DNA from: Vibrio gazogenes
GTDB lineage: Bacteria; Pseudomonadota; Gammaproteobacteria; Enterobacterales; Vibrionaceae
Length of the DNA: 64,000 nucleotides
Reading direction: 5' to 3'
Assembly: GCF_023920225.1 (NCBI RefSeq)
Contig: NZ_CP092587.1
Coordinates: 1,612,001 to 1,676,000 of the forward strand
In this document: positions 8,419 to 17,338 of the stretch, piece after piece
Numbering within the stretch: position 1 is the first letter of the stretch
Layout of the letters: every line of letters begins with the position of its first letter
Notes under the pieces: generated by a model
The model's database searches: none
The model's input: the letters and a program-made list of their open reading frames with translations, nothing else
What the model was told of the DNA's origin: nothing
Program-made: the position numbers and the translations under genes

Positions 8419-9579
8419 ATGACTAAGCCGTATATTTTAGTAGAGTGGAATGACACGGAAACGGATGCCAAAGGATGGCTTTGCGCATATAACTTCGTTA
8501 ATAATTATTGTGGTGGCGGTACACGTATGCACCCAACGGTTACTGCAGAAGAAGTCGTGCGATTAGCTACCGCTATGGGTTACAAATACAAAGCCTGTGA
8601 ATCCGTTACTACAGGTGGGTGCAAAGGCGGCATCGCGTATGACTATAAAGCGCCTGATGCAAAGGATGTCCTAAGACGCTATCTCAAGGCAATGAGTCCG
8701 TATATTAACAGTGGCGTGTCTATTGGTGGGGATCTAGGCGTCGATTATAACGATGTGTTAGAAATTCTAGATGAAATTGGCATTGGACTTCCGCAAACAC
8801 AAGCCATGCGTAATGATCCATTACAACAGCAACGAATCAAAGACCATGATGATGTTTGTTCTATGAAATACGATGATTTCTTGATGTACGACATGATTAC
8901 TGGCTATGGTTGTGCGGCGGCGTTAGACGAAGCATGGAAATTAAAAGGCAATTTACCGGAAGGTACTCGAGTTGTTTTGCAAGGTTTCGGTTGTGCCGGC
9001 GCTAGCATGGCAAATTGTCTGGATAATTGGGGCTATAAAGTCGTTGGTATTGCTGATGCGAATTGCTTGGTTACATGTGAAGATGGGCTGAATGTTAAAG
9101 AGCTCATCAAAACTCGTAAACCCAAAGGAGAACTTAATCTAGATAGTTTCGAACCTTCATATCGTGTTCACGATAACGTTGAATGGCTCGATATCGACTG
9201 CGACATTCTAGTCCCTGCAGCTTTGGAAGACGTTATCAATAAAGATAATGCACACAAGGTAAAAGCATCGTTGGTTGTTGAGGCGGCAAATATCCCCGTA
9301 ACGCCAGAAGCAGATAAGATTCTTGCTGAAAAAGGCGTCGATATATGCGTTGATTTCATTACTAATATGGGCGGCATACGCATTTATGAAGTCGTAGTAT
9401 TTGGTCTGGTGAAACCAGAGCCGGAAGCAATTGCTGAAGATACAATGAACATCATTAGACGTCAGACACGTAAAGTATTTGAAGAGGCGTTGACTAGTGG
9501 AAAAACAACTAGAGAAGTTGCCAAAGAGCTATTCAAGCCCGAACCATCAACTTTCCCTGATATTCCTGTCGTCAGTTGA
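8419..9579 (+). CDS. Glu/Leu/Phe/Val dehydrogenase-family protein
   Basis: A 386-residue member of the amino-acid dehydrogenase superfamily. The N-terminal domain has GGGTRMHP and the catalytic-lysine region TTGGCKGG; the NAD(P) domain has VVLQGFGCAGAS at about residue 195, and NMGGIRIYEVV follows later. The family oxidatively deaminates amino acids to 2-keto acids, or the reverse. The sequence is not typical of housekeeping glutamate dehydrogenase: it is shorter and its substrate-pocket segments differ. AAGGA precedes the start. It is followed by an MFS transporter and is divergent from a D-hydroxyacid dehydrogenase, so the two enzymes may act on a common keto acid. The substrate is unassigned. 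Confidence 0.85.
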   Translation: MTKPYILVEWNDTETDAKGWLCAYNFVNNYCGGGTRMHPTVTAEEVVRLATAMGYKYKACESVTTGGCKGGIAYDYKAPDAKDVLRRYLKAMSPYINSGVSIGGDLGVDYNDVLEILDEIGIGLPQTQAMRNDPLQQQRIKDHDDVCSMKYDDFLMYDMITGYGCAAALDEAWKLKGNLPEGTRVVLQGFGCAGASMANCLDNWGYKVVGIADANCLVTCEDGLNVKELIKTRKPKGELNLDSFEPSYRVHDNVEWLDIDCDILVPAALEDVINKDNAHKVKASLVVEAANIPVTPEADKILAEKGVDICVDFITNMGGIRIYEVVVFGLVKPEPEAIAEDTMNIIRRQTRKVFEEALTSGKTTREVAKELFKPEPSTFPDIPVVS

Positions 9580-9642
9580 ATTAATCACGTCTAACACTCT
9601 TTGAATTAGACTTTCAATATTTCTTAATAAGGATGGTTGAGA

Positions 9643-10896
9643 ATGATGATGAACAAAACGCTGTATAAATACTTTACGATTTTAGTCTTATCACTTGCCG
9701 GAGGAGCAATTTATACGCTTCCGTACCTCAAATATGTATTTTACGATACACAGTTAGAGGTGATGAATATTAGTAATATGCAATCAGGCTTTCTCATTAC
9801 AATGTATGCTTTGGGCGGTATGTTAACTTATATTCCAGGAGGAATTCTTACAGACAGAATTTCACCGAGAAAAGCGATTAGTTACTCCTTGTTTGGAACT
9901 GCCATTCTAGGTGTGATTTACGCCTACACCATGTCATACAGTATGGCTTTGGTTCTCTGGTTCTTGTTTGCGATTACCACCGCATTTGTCTTTTGGACAT
10001 CGCTATTGAAAGCAATAAGCATGGTCGGTGATAGCAGTGAGCAAGCTCGGTTATATGGTATCTATTATGCCGGTAATGGTTTAGCTGGGGCGGTAATTAA
10101 TGGATTAGCCTTAAAAGCAGCATCATTTGGCCTAGATCCAAAACAAAGTCTTTTTTATGCAGTCATTGTCATGGCTGGGTGTATTCTATTGTCAGGTGTG
10201 CTGGTGTTTGTTGTGCTCAAAGACAAATCTGACGAGACTAATCAAACATCAAGTGATGATAAAATTAATTTTTCTCATGTAAAAGAACTGTTCAAAGACC
10301 CAATGCTGTGGTGTTTTTCTATCATCGTATTCACTGGCTACTCGATTTTCAGTAGTACGACTTACTTTAATCCGTACCTAACGAATGTTGTTGGTATATC
10401 AGTAGAAGACTCGGGAATGTTCTCTATCATTAGAAGCTATTTATTTTACTTAATTGCTCCTTTTGGTGGTTACTTGGCAGACAAAGTATTTAAGTCAACA
10501 TCGAAGCTATTTATTGTTTTATTTACGTTGCTAGCGGGCACATTTATTGGTGTGATGTTTTTGCCATCAACAATGAGTGCAACCTTGATTAGTATTTATA
10601 CGCTACTTCCTGGAGCTTTTGGCCTTATGCTTTACGGTTTAGTTTTCTCTATTGTACGTGAGGCCGGAATTTCGATGAAAGTTGCTGGGACAGCGATTGG
10701 TATTGCTTCTATTATCGGCTATACGCCTGACTTATTCCTTTCTTCGATGTTCGGTTATTGGCTCGATATATACGGTAATAGTGGATACAACATGATATTT
10801 AGTTTCTTGGGTGGCATGTCTTTGTTAGGTCTAATACTCGCTACTATTCTTGTTAAGAAAAATCAGCTTAATAAAAGGGAACTTGTGACAGCGTAA
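9643..10896 (+). CDS. MFS transporter (block B)
   Basis: About 417 residues with twelve predicted membrane spans in two halves and a charged central loop (residues 195-210). The cytoplasmic loop after span 2 has the MFS pattern GGILTDRISPRKA. This is the major facilitator architecture for proton-coupled import or export of small solutes. The ATG at 9643 is nine bases after AAGGA; a TTG at 9637 is possible. It lies 63 bp after the dehydrogenase and ends just before a shared terminator, so the two form one transcript. It is probably the transporter for the substrate or product of block B; direction cannot be told. Confidence 0.9.
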   Translation: MMMNKTLYKYFTILVLSLAGGAIYTLPYLKYVFYDTQLEVMNISNMQSGFLITMYALGGMLTYIPGGILTDRISPRKAISYSLFGTAILGVIYAYTMSYSMALVLWFLFAITTAFVFWTSLLKAISMVGDSSEQARLYGIYYAGNGLAGAVINGLALKAASFGLDPKQSLFYAVIVMAGCILLSGVLVFVVLKDKSDETNQTSSDDKINFSHVKELFKDPMLWCFSIIVFTGYSIFSSTTYFNPYLTNVVGISVEDSGMFSIIRSYLFYLIAPFGGYLADKVFKSTSKLFIVLFTLLAGTFIGVMFLPSTMSATLISIYTLLPGAFGLMLYGLVFSIVREAGISMKVAGTAIGIASIIGYTPDLFLSSMFGYWLDIYGNSGYNMIFSFLGGMSLLGLILATILVKKNQLNKRELVTA

Positions 10897-10911
10897 GTTG
10901 AAAGATATTCA

Positions 10912-10950
10912 TAAAAAAGCCATCCGATATAGCGTGGATGGCTTTTATTT
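10912..10950. terminator. Bidirectional terminator between MFS and tetR genes
   Basis: The stem GCCATCC (10919-10925) pairs with GGATGGC (10936-10942), flanked by an A-run on the left and a T-rich run on the right. It can stop both the rightward MFS transcript and the leftward tetR transcript. Confidence 0.85.
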
Positions 10951-11567
10951 TATGAGAATACGCCCAATTTATATGCCTCTAACCACTTCATGAAAATTTT
11001 CATTGTATTTTCTGGTGGTAAACATTTTTGCGATAAACAAGTTCTAACCCAAGCACCATCTAACAGTGCGATTAAACTTTGAGCGGCTAAAGATGTATCA
11101 GTCATATCAAGACCTTCTTCCTTGTTAATATCAAGCAATAAGTTAATGAGTAAAGTCTCAATTTTATCATTAACATATTCATATGTTTCGGCCATATCCT
11201 GAGAATTTCTAATCAGACTCCAAAAGACTAACCATGTTTTCATCAAATCAGGGTCAAGGTTGTCTTCAGAGATATAAGAGCGAAAGAAAATAATCAGCTT
11301 TTCTGATGCACTACCTTTATGAGAGTCAATGAGGGCGTTAGTTTGCTCAAAAAATTCCTTCGAAATAGCATCGTAGGCATGAATGACAAGTGAATCGATA
11401 GAGCCAAAGTGATGATTGATCATTCCCTGTGACACATTCGCTTCTCGTGTAATTTTACGTACAGATAATCCAGCATAACCATCTAGCTTCAAACAGTTTA
11501 AAGTACTTTTAATTAGTGAACTCTTCCGTTCATCTGCGTCATAACGTTCAAATTTCTTTTCTTGCAT
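10950..11567 (-). CDS. TetR/AcrR-family transcriptional regulator (BetI-like)
   Basis: 205 residues. The N-terminal helix-turn-helix (about 15-60) reads KITREANVSQGMINHHFGSIDSL, the classic TetR pattern closest to BetI-type regulators. The C-terminal 140 residues form the all-helical ligand and dimer domain. It is convergent with the MFS gene and sits between blocks B and C. Three palindromes with core ACGATCGT before the genes of B and C are its most economical targets. Its own promoter region has different inverted repeats. The ligand is unknown, perhaps a pathway product. Confidence 0.9.
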   Translation of the reverse strand: MQEKKFERYDADERKSSLIKSTLNCLKLDGYAGLSVRKITREANVSQGMINHHFGSIDSLVIHAYDAISKEFFEQTNALIDSHKGSASEKLIIFFRSYISEDNLDPDLMKTWLVFWSLIRNSQDMAETYEYVNDKIETLLINLLLDINKEEGLDMTDTSLAAQSLIALLDGAWVRTCLSQKCLPPENTMKIFMKWLEAYKLGVFS

Positions 11568-11588
11568 AGATTAATTCTTACTCATTAT

Positions 11589-11607
11589 CCAGAGAAGGGT
11601 TCTCTGG
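11589..11607. promoter_or_regulatory. Inverted repeat upstream of tetR
   Basis: A perfect 8-bp inverted repeat (CCAGAGAA, 3-base spacer, TTCTCTGG), 22 bp upstream of the tetR start. It could be a hairpin in the tetR leader or an operator. It does not resemble the ACGATCGT motif. Confidence 0.45.
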
Positions 11608-11658
11608 TCGTTAAATCTAGTCATTAGTTGAAAAACTATATCATAAACAGAGCTGTAA

Positions 11659-11674
11659 TGATTTGACCAAATCA
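11659..11674. promoter_or_regulatory. Inverted repeat TGATTT-N4-AAATCA in tetR promoter region
   Basis: A perfect 6+6 palindrome about 90 bp upstream of tetR and 43 bp outside the IS end. A possible operator for tetR autoregulation or another factor; no partner is identified. Confidence 0.35.
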
Positions 11675-11785
11675 CTATTGGGTAAATATGGAGGTGAATT
11701 GATGTTGTTACATAAATGTCCACTTCCCCTAAACTGAGACAGACTTAATTAGAGTTTTCTGCAATGATGAATACAGGAGACGACT

Positions 11786-12055
11786 ATGAAAAAATCACGA
11801 TATACAGAATCTCAGATTATCGGCGTACTCAAAGAAGTCGATGCGGGTAGGAAGGTTGAAGAAGTGTGTCGCCAACACGGTATTAGTAGCGCAACTTATT
11901 ACAACTGGAAGTCCAAATACGGGGGTATGGAAGCCTCTGACGTCAAACGATTGAAAGAGCTTGAAGAAGAAAATGTCAAGCTTAAGAAAATGTTTGTATA
12001 TATCAGCCTGGAAAATAATGCGATTAAGGAGCTTGTCGCAAAAAAGGGTTGGTGA
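11786..12055 (+). CDS. IS3-family transposase OrfA (helix-turn-helix subunit)
   Basis: 89 residues beginning MKKSRYTESQIIGVLKEVDAG, the IS407-group OrfA pattern, with the helix-turn-helix EVCRQHGISSATYYNWKSKYGG and a leucine-zipper-like end. It binds the element's ends in family members. A run of A6G3 near its end (AAAAAAGGG, about 12040-12048) is where the programmed frameshift into orfB would normally occur. Intact, but its partner OrfB is dead. Confidence 0.88.
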   Translation: MKKSRYTESQIIGVLKEVDAGRKVEEVCRQHGISSATYYNWKSKYGGMEASDVKRLKELEEENVKLKKMFVYISLENNAIKELVAKKGW

Positions 12056-12586
12056 CAACAGAGAAACGAGAGTGCGTCAGCATACTGGTTGATGCGGGGC
12101 TAAGTTCGTAAAGGTCTGCCTGTTTGTCGGTATTGGCCGTTCGACCTTCTACCGCCCGGGACGAGATTGGCGCAAAGCAGATGCTGTTGTCATTGACGCA
12201 ATCAATGCAGTGCTAGAAAAGTCGCCACCGGCGTTTTAGAGCAACTTAAAGCAGAACGCGGATTACCGAATCAGCTGCGCCTAGATAATGGCCCAGAGTT
12301 AATATCGACTACTTTGACGGATTGGTGCGAGGCTCATCATATTGAGCTGATATATATCCAGCTTGGCAAGCCCCAACAGAATGGTTTTGTTGAACGCTTC
12401 AATGGCTCGTTTCGCAGATAGTTCCTTGATGCGTATTTGTTTGAAAGCATCAGCCAGGTAAGAGATATGGCCTGGCTCTGGCGATTGGATTATAACGAAG
12501 AAAGAACCCATGAAAGTCTCGGTAATCAGCCTCCGGCAGCGTACCGAGATAAAATAGAAAACTCTAGTTTAGAACTGTCTCATTAA
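12052..12586 (+). pseudogene. IS3-family transposase OrfB, deleted and frameshifted
   Basis: Pieces of the catalytic subunit can be read in different frames. The N-terminal part (GIGRSTFYRPGRDWRKADAV) is interrupted by stops at about 12109 and 12237. It joins abruptly to QLKAERGLPNQLRLDNGPE, so the segment with the first catalytic Asp is missing. The second Asp (LDNGPE) and Glu (VERFNGSFRR) regions remain, but an in-frame TAG follows FRR at about 12419. Non-functional. Confidence 0.88.
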
Positions 12587-12702
12587 AGGGGAAGTGGGCA
12601 TAAAGACGCAAATGTTCGGCGTTTTAGGCACGAAACGGAGACTGAATACTTTTTACCAACTTCTGCATTAATCAGAGCTGGTTCATCAGGTTGGGTAACG
12701 CT

Positions 12703-12731
12703 AAAACTGAGAGCATATAGATCTCAGTTTT
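12703..12731. terminator. Terminator of the block C operon
   Basis: The stem AAAACTGAGA (12703-12712) pairs with TCTCAGTTTT (12722-12731), a 10-bp perfect hairpin with a 9-base loop. On the minus strand it follows the last gene of block C by about 8 bp and ends in a short T-run. Confidence 0.7.
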
Positions 12732-12738
12732 ATCTAAC

Positions 12739-13920
12739 TTAACTTATATTTATTACAATGGAATCAATGGCCCGTTTACAGTTTTTATCTGCTTCATCAG
12801 CATTTAACCCTGTAGCAATGACAAAACCATAGCGGTTAAAAGAGTTAGTTATTGGTTGGACTACATCACCTTCAGATAAGTTCAACTCGATATTTACAAC
12901 GCCAGGTAAACATCTAGCATTGTGTAATCCAGATATTTTATTTACTACTCCAGATTTGACGCTGAAAAATCGAATCGCAGATCCTATGGTTGACTCATTG
13001 AAATTGACCACTGGTTTACACATGCCCAAAGGCCACAATATTGACAGCTCTACAAGATCAACCCCTGTACTTAATTTAACTAAATCAGATATGCGATCTC
13101 CACCAATTCTATTATGGGTTTCAATTACAGAAACTTTATTACTCTGTATTTTAATCTCTGTATGTGCAGGGCCATCTTTATACTCTAATGAGTTTAAGAA
13201 TTTATTAGTAAATTCAATGATTAATTTTTTTTCTTCATCATTAATTCCAGCTGGAACTTTGTGTCCAATTTCAGTGAACTGATTATCATTGATTCCACCT
13301 AATACTTCCTTCTCAGTAATAGCAACTACATGATGAACACCGGAGAAAGAAAAGGTCTCTACAGACAACTCTTTACCTTCGATAAAACTCTCCAGAAGCA
13401 TTTCACCTTCTGTATAGGCACTAGAGATTTCATCTTTACTACTTATCTTGCGAACTCCAACACTTCCCACACCATCTTTGGGCTTAGCAATAAAAGGATA
13501 ACCATATTTTGAAGAAAAATCAAAGTAGTCATTTATTCTATTAGCCAGATTATAGCCTACAGGGAAATCTGTTACATTATTTGAGCGCATCCGCATCTTA
13601 GCCTTGTCTTTCATGGCCATAACGGTTTCTGATTTGGTATGGTGAAGTTCTAGATATTCGGATGCTTTAGCTGCTTGCAGCAACCCACTTTCAGTTAGAC
13701 TAACAACGGCAGTAATAGGATGCTCATCGTTAATAGAATTGATGATTCGTAATAAAAATTCATCATTTTCATAGTCGAACAAAAAGCAATTCGATAGACG
13801 ACTAATTAAAGTTGTATCAACTTTATCTGGTTTGTCAATCAAAGTGTAACGTATTTCATTTTTTTCAACACAGTCACACATAGCTCCATGCGCACCAATA
13901 AATACAATATGATTAGGCAT
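12739..13920 (-). CDS. ATP-grasp ligase (amino-acid ligase-like), last gene of block C
   Basis: 393 residues of the ATP-grasp superfamily. The N-terminal domain is Rossmann-like; the ATP-binding stretch includes YPFIAKPKDGVGSVGVRKI (about 143-161) and LLESFIEGKELSVE. The metal-binding end is VIETHNRIGGDR, a variant seen in L-amino-acid and dipeptide ligases. Such enzymes activate a carboxylate as acyl phosphate and join it to an amine. It is one of two distinct ATP-grasp genes in the operon, so a pathway making more than one amide bond is possible. Its first bases overlap the MFS gene by 8 bp. Acceptor and donor are unknown. Confidence 0.88.
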   Translation of the reverse strand: MPNHIVFIGAHGAMCDCVEKNEIRYTLIDKPDKVDTTLISRLSNCFLFDYENDEFLLRIINSINDEHPITAVVSLTESGLLQAAKASEYLELHHTKSETVMAMKDKAKMRMRSNNVTDFPVGYNLANRINDYFDFSSKYGYPFIAKPKDGVGSVGVRKISSKDEISSAYTEGEMLLESFIEGKELSVETFSFSGVHHVVAITEKEVLGGINDNQFTEIGHKVPAGINDEEKKLIIEFTNKFLNSLEYKDGPAHTEIKIQSNKVSVIETHNRIGGDRISDLVKLSTGVDLVELSILWPLGMCKPVVNFNESTIGSAIRFFSVKSGVVNKISGLHNARCLPGVVNIELNLSEGDVVQPITNSFNRYGFVIATGLNADEADKNCKRAIDSIVINIS

Positions 13921-15097
13921 ATGTTAACCTCTTCTGGTACTTGCTTGAAACATAAAAAAATATTGAAATTAGTGCTGATAAAATTGCAGACATTTTCCAA
14001 AAATCAAGGTTGGCTATATCAAAATGAAAGTTATAGTAGCTACCTCCAATATAACTACCAATCAGTCCACCGAAAGCACCTGCAAGGCTTAAAATCCCAA
14101 AGCTACTAGCAACCAAGTTTTTGTCAATATTTGTTGCATCGTAGTCTAGTCTTATAGAAAATATAATTTCTCCTAAAGTAAATAGCACCACTGCAAACAA
14201 TAGAAGAGTTAGTGATGTTTCTACTTCAGAAATCACAATAAAGCTAATTAGGAATGTTATACCCCCAATACACAATACTTTTCCCCTATCTTCATGGCAT
14301 GCCCATTTCGATATAGGTAATTGTAACAAAACAACAGAAATAGCATTAACAATAAACACAAGTGAAGCAGCAGAGTTGTCGAGTGCTTCTTTGGCAAATA
14401 AAGGAATTGTAACTTCAAGCTGCATATAAGCAATCATGAATATACACATGATAATACTAATGCTAATCATCTCTCTTCTTTTACATAAAGAGTGAAAATC
14501 CTTAAAAGTTAGCTTTGAATCAGATTTTTTTATTTTTGTTGGCTCTATGTAACAATTAAAAAAGAATAATATTGTAAAGATAGCACCAACAGTATTGAAT
14601 AATATTTCTGGTGATGATTCAAATATAAATAATCCTATTACAGGTCCAACTGCCACACCTACATTAGAACATATCATTCTCAGTGATAATGCATTGACCT
14701 TATCTAACTCATCCACCTTACTGACTAATGAAGACTTAGCTGCGGGTAGGTAAATACTACTTCCAAGACCAATTAGAGAACAAGATAAAGTTAATAGATA
14801 AAAGTCAACAACGTAACCTAGCATCAAGTAACCAGGAATTCTTACAAGTAAGCCAATTAACATAGTTGACTTTGAACTAAAGGTATCTGAAATTACTCCA
14901 CCAAGTAGAGAGCCTGCTCTCTGAAACCAAAATGCTATACCTATTATAGTACCTACTTCGACAGTCGTTATTGTATCAATACTGGTTAAGTAAATAGCCA
15001 AAAATGGAATTACCATAAATATCCCCACATTACTAAGCAATGTCGTTAGTAAAATGATAAATATTTCTTTATTTATAATGTTCAAGTATTTTTTCAT
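13913..15097 (-). CDS. MFS exporter (block C)
   Basis: 394 residues with about twelve membrane spans. The loop after span 2 carries GGVISDTFSSKSTMLIGLL, the MFS pattern. The ATG at 15097 lies four bases after the stop of the upstream ligase gene, with GGA in range; a TTG at 15118 is less likely. It is embedded between two ATP-grasp ligase genes, the arrangement seen in dipeptide-antibiotic clusters such as bacilysin (BacD ligase with BacE exporter). That makes export of, and self-protection against, the cluster product its probable job. Confidence 0.9.
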   Translation of the reverse strand: MKKYLNIINKEIFIILLTTLLSNVGIFMVIPFLAIYLTSIDTITTVEVGTIIGIAFWFQRAGSLLGGVISDTFSSKSTMLIGLLVRIPGYLMLGYVVDFYLLTLSCSLIGLGSSIYLPAAKSSLVSKVDELDKVNALSLRMICSNVGVAVGPVIGLFIFESSPEILFNTVGAIFTILFFFNCYIEPTKIKKSDSKLTFKDFHSLCKRREMISISIIMCIFMIAYMQLEVTIPLFAKEALDNSAASLVFIVNAISVVLLQLPISKWACHEDRGKVLCIGGITFLISFIVISEVETSLTLLLFAVVLFTLGEIIFSIRLDYDATNIDKNLVASSFGILSLAGAFGGLIGSYIGGSYYNFHFDIANLDFWKMSAILSALISIFFYVSSKYQKRLTYA

Positions 15098-15101
15098 GGC
15101 T

Positions 15102-16304
15102 CTATTCCATTTCGACAATTACTCGATTAGACTCAGCAATTGCATTCAGTAATGCAATTTCAGAAGTTTCTCCTTCAGAGGTTAAGATAGCGACACATGC
15201 GCTTTGATCATTTAGCTTAAGTATTTCTTTGCCTCGTTTTGCACAAGGGTAAACTCTACACTTTTCATCATTCACTAGTGTGTCATCAATTCTCTTAAAC
15301 TTACCAGTTTCTTTTGCGTACAAACAAACTTGCCCAACAGAAGTGTGCTTAGTCAATTCTTCATTTAACAACGCTGGTTTTTGCCCAATTCCCATTTCAA
15401 TATATGCTGAATAAATATTGCTATTAAAGGCTTTACATAATGATTCTCCAATTTGGACGCCCCCCAAACGAGGGTTAATTTCAATCACTTCCAAGCCATC
15501 TGAAGTAACCACAAATTCGGTATGAGCGAAACCATCAGTATATGAGATACTATTAAGAACTTTCTTAATCCAACCTTCTACACTCGCCAGCTCTGTTCCT
15601 TCTGTCTCAACAGGTAATGAGATAGCTTTTTCCATAAATAAAGGAACATCAGATAGTATGCGGCTCGATATAGATATAAGTCTGGTTTCACCTGCGTAGC
15701 TCAATGTCTCAGCACTATACAAAGTTCCTGTGAAATAGGTTTCTAGTAGTAATTTTTCTGGACTATCTGGATTATCTTTAATATCAGTCAAGAGCATTAG
15801 CAGGTTTTGTTTATCTGTTGCTAGCCAAACATTTTTTGAACCAGTTCCAGAAGGATCCTTGACAATTACAGGATACCGAATAGATGTTAGGGTAGACTTG
15901 TCTATGCTGTCTACTTCTAACAACATATACTGTCCTGTAGTTAAGTTGTTGTCGATTAGTGTTTTTCTAAGTAAATCCTTGTTACGTGCAATTAGTACTG
16001 ATTCTGGATTTTGTCCTACTAAACCTAGTCTTTCATTAACTTGAACAGAAACATGAGTCCATGTATCTGTTAGATTTACAACGCCTTTAAGATCATCAAG
16101 ACTCTTCGCGTAATCAACAATTGAGTCTATATTGAATGTATCAATATCAACTACTGTAAGATGCTCACTTTCAATCTTTGACAACTCATATTCGTAGATG
16201 CTTCTATTATATGTTAGAAGGTAAAGATGGATACCTAAATCCTTTGCAGCTTCTGTTAAACGTCCTAGGCCAAAAGTTAACGCTTCAATAAGTATTAAAT
16301 TCAT
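15102..16304 (-). CDS. ATP-grasp ligase, canonical type
   Basis: 400 residues. ATP-grasp features in order: a Rossmann-like N-terminal domain, RYPVIVKDPSGTGSKNVW (about 143-160), the lid region LLLETYFTGTLYSAET, and the metal site EVIEINPRLGGVQIG. The family makes peptide-like bonds from a carboxylate and an amine with ATP. It differs clearly from the other ligase in the operon, so the two are probably not redundant. It overlaps the PLP-enzyme gene by 4 bp (ATGA), indicating translational coupling. Substrates cannot be read; an unusual amino acid from the kinase/PLP pair is the obvious candidate. Confidence 0.9.
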   Translation of the reverse strand: MNLILIEALTFGLGRLTEAAKDLGIHLYLLTYNRSIYEYELSKIESEHLTVVDIDTFNIDSIVDYAKSLDDLKGVVNLTDTWTHVSVQVNERLGLVGQNPESVLIARNKDLLRKTLIDNNLTTGQYMLLEVDSIDKSTLTSIRYPVIVKDPSGTGSKNVWLATDKQNLLMLLTDIKDNPDSPEKLLLETYFTGTLYSAETLSYAGETRLISISSRILSDVPLFMEKAISLPVETEGTELASVEGWIKKVLNSISYTDGFAHTEFVVTSDGLEVIEINPRLGGVQIGESLCKAFNSNIYSAYIEMGIGQKPALLNEELTKHTSVGQVCLYAKETGKFKRIDDTLVNDEKCRVYPCAKRGKEILKLNDQSACVAILTSEGETSEIALLNAIAESNRVIVEME

Positions 16305-17338
16305 GATAACACCTCAGTATTTAATTTTTTAAAATTTTCTAAGTTCGATTTCTCATTACGATCCCAATTATACTGAGACCATGGCAATGATAATTCTTGT
16401 GCATTATTAATATGTTTTGGTTCAAGTTGATCTAATGGTAAAGCTTCAATGTGACGAGAAAAAACTGATTCAACATATCGATGACCAGTATCTGGAGCAA
16501 TAACTAAACAAGGAGTGTTAGGATTTTTACGCTGTTCCAATTTACCAACACACCAAGCTGCTCCGGTTGACAACCCAGCGAAAATTGCGTGTTTTTTCAT
16601 TATGTCTATAGTGCCGCTTAAACTATAATCAAATGAAATCCAATTTATCGAATCATATAAATTATGTTTAACATTTAAAAATTCAATTGCACTTCCAATT
16701 CCCGCAATAATAATCTCTGGATCATCAACATGCTCTGCACCGAAAGTAACACTACCAAATGGCTGGACTCCACAGAGCCTTACATTTACACCCAAATCAT
16801 TCAAACCAGTAACCAACCCACCAGTAGAACATCCTGAACCAACTCCACCAACAACAGTCAAAGTATCAACATTCAATTGTTTTTTAATTACTGTCGCAAA
16901 TTCTCTATAACCATGATAGTGAATATCATCATGATATTGTTGCATCCAGTAATAATTAGGATTTTTTTCTAGAATATCTTTAACTTTCTCAACTCGGTAT
17001 TTTTGATCTAACTTCAAACTACCAGCAGATGGTACACCATCAACTTTTGCACCAAGCAATTCAAGTTGCACCCTTATCGAACTATCAACTGTTTTAGATG
17101 CAATTATATGACATTTTAAGCCATATTTATGACAAGCTAAAGCTAAAGCATAAGCATAAATCCCACTTGAGCTATCAATAAGAATACTATATTTATTGAT
17201 CTTTCCAGCATCGAGAAGGTTTCCAACCGCAGAAAGTGTGGAGTATATTTTCATTGACTCAAATCGAGCAACATATAAATTTTCTTCTACTTTAATTATC
17301 TGTGGCGTTTTAATAGCTTCTGAGATGTGATCAAACAT
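16301..17338 (-). CDS. PLP-dependent cysteine-synthase-like enzyme
   Basis: 345 residues of the fold-type II PLP family (cysteine synthase, SbnA, DabA-like). The PLP lysine is probably in ESMKIYSTLSAVGNLLDAG, the substrate loop in DSSSGIYAYALALACHKYG, and the phosphate-binding glycines in GGVGSGCSTGGLVTG. These enzymes do beta-replacement or elimination on O-activated Ser or Thr. It shares one base with the preceding GHMP-kinase gene (TAATG). Threonine kinase plus a cysteine-synthase homologue is the known logic for 2,3-diaminobutyrate (friulimicin DabC/DabA), but no argininosuccinate-lyase partner (DabB) is present here, so the product may differ. Confidence 0.87.
   Translation of the reverse strand: MFDHISEAIKTPQIIKVEENLYVARFESMKIYSTLSAVGNLLDAGKINKYSILIDSSSGIYAYALALACHKYGLKCHIIASKTVDSSIRVQLELLGAKVDGVPSAGSLKLDQKYRVEKVKDILEKNPNYYWMQQYHDDIHYHGYREFATVIKKQLNVDTLTVVGGVGSGCSTGGLVTGLNDLGVNVRLCGVQPFGSVTFGAEHVDDPEIIIAGIGSAIEFLNVKHNLYDSINWISFDYSLSGTIDIMKKHAIFAGLSTGAAWCVGKLEQRKNPNTPCLVIAPDTGHRYVESVFSRHIEALPLDQLEPKHINNAQELSLPWSQYNWDRNEKSNLENFKKLNTEVLS

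Larger units (their letters stand above)
11717..12600 (+). mobile_element. Internally deleted IS3-family (IS407-like) element, 884 bp
   Basis: Imperfect terminal inverted repeats begin TGTCCACTTCCCC at the left and, read inward, TGCCCACTTCCCC at the right. TAAA occurs directly outside both ends (11713-11716 and 12601-12604), a 4-bp target duplication as expected for the IS407 group. Full elements of this group are about 1.2 kb, so roughly 300 bp is missing. orfA is intact and orfB is broken, so it cannot move by itself. It landed about 150 bp upstream of tetR, between blocks B and C. Confidence 0.88.
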
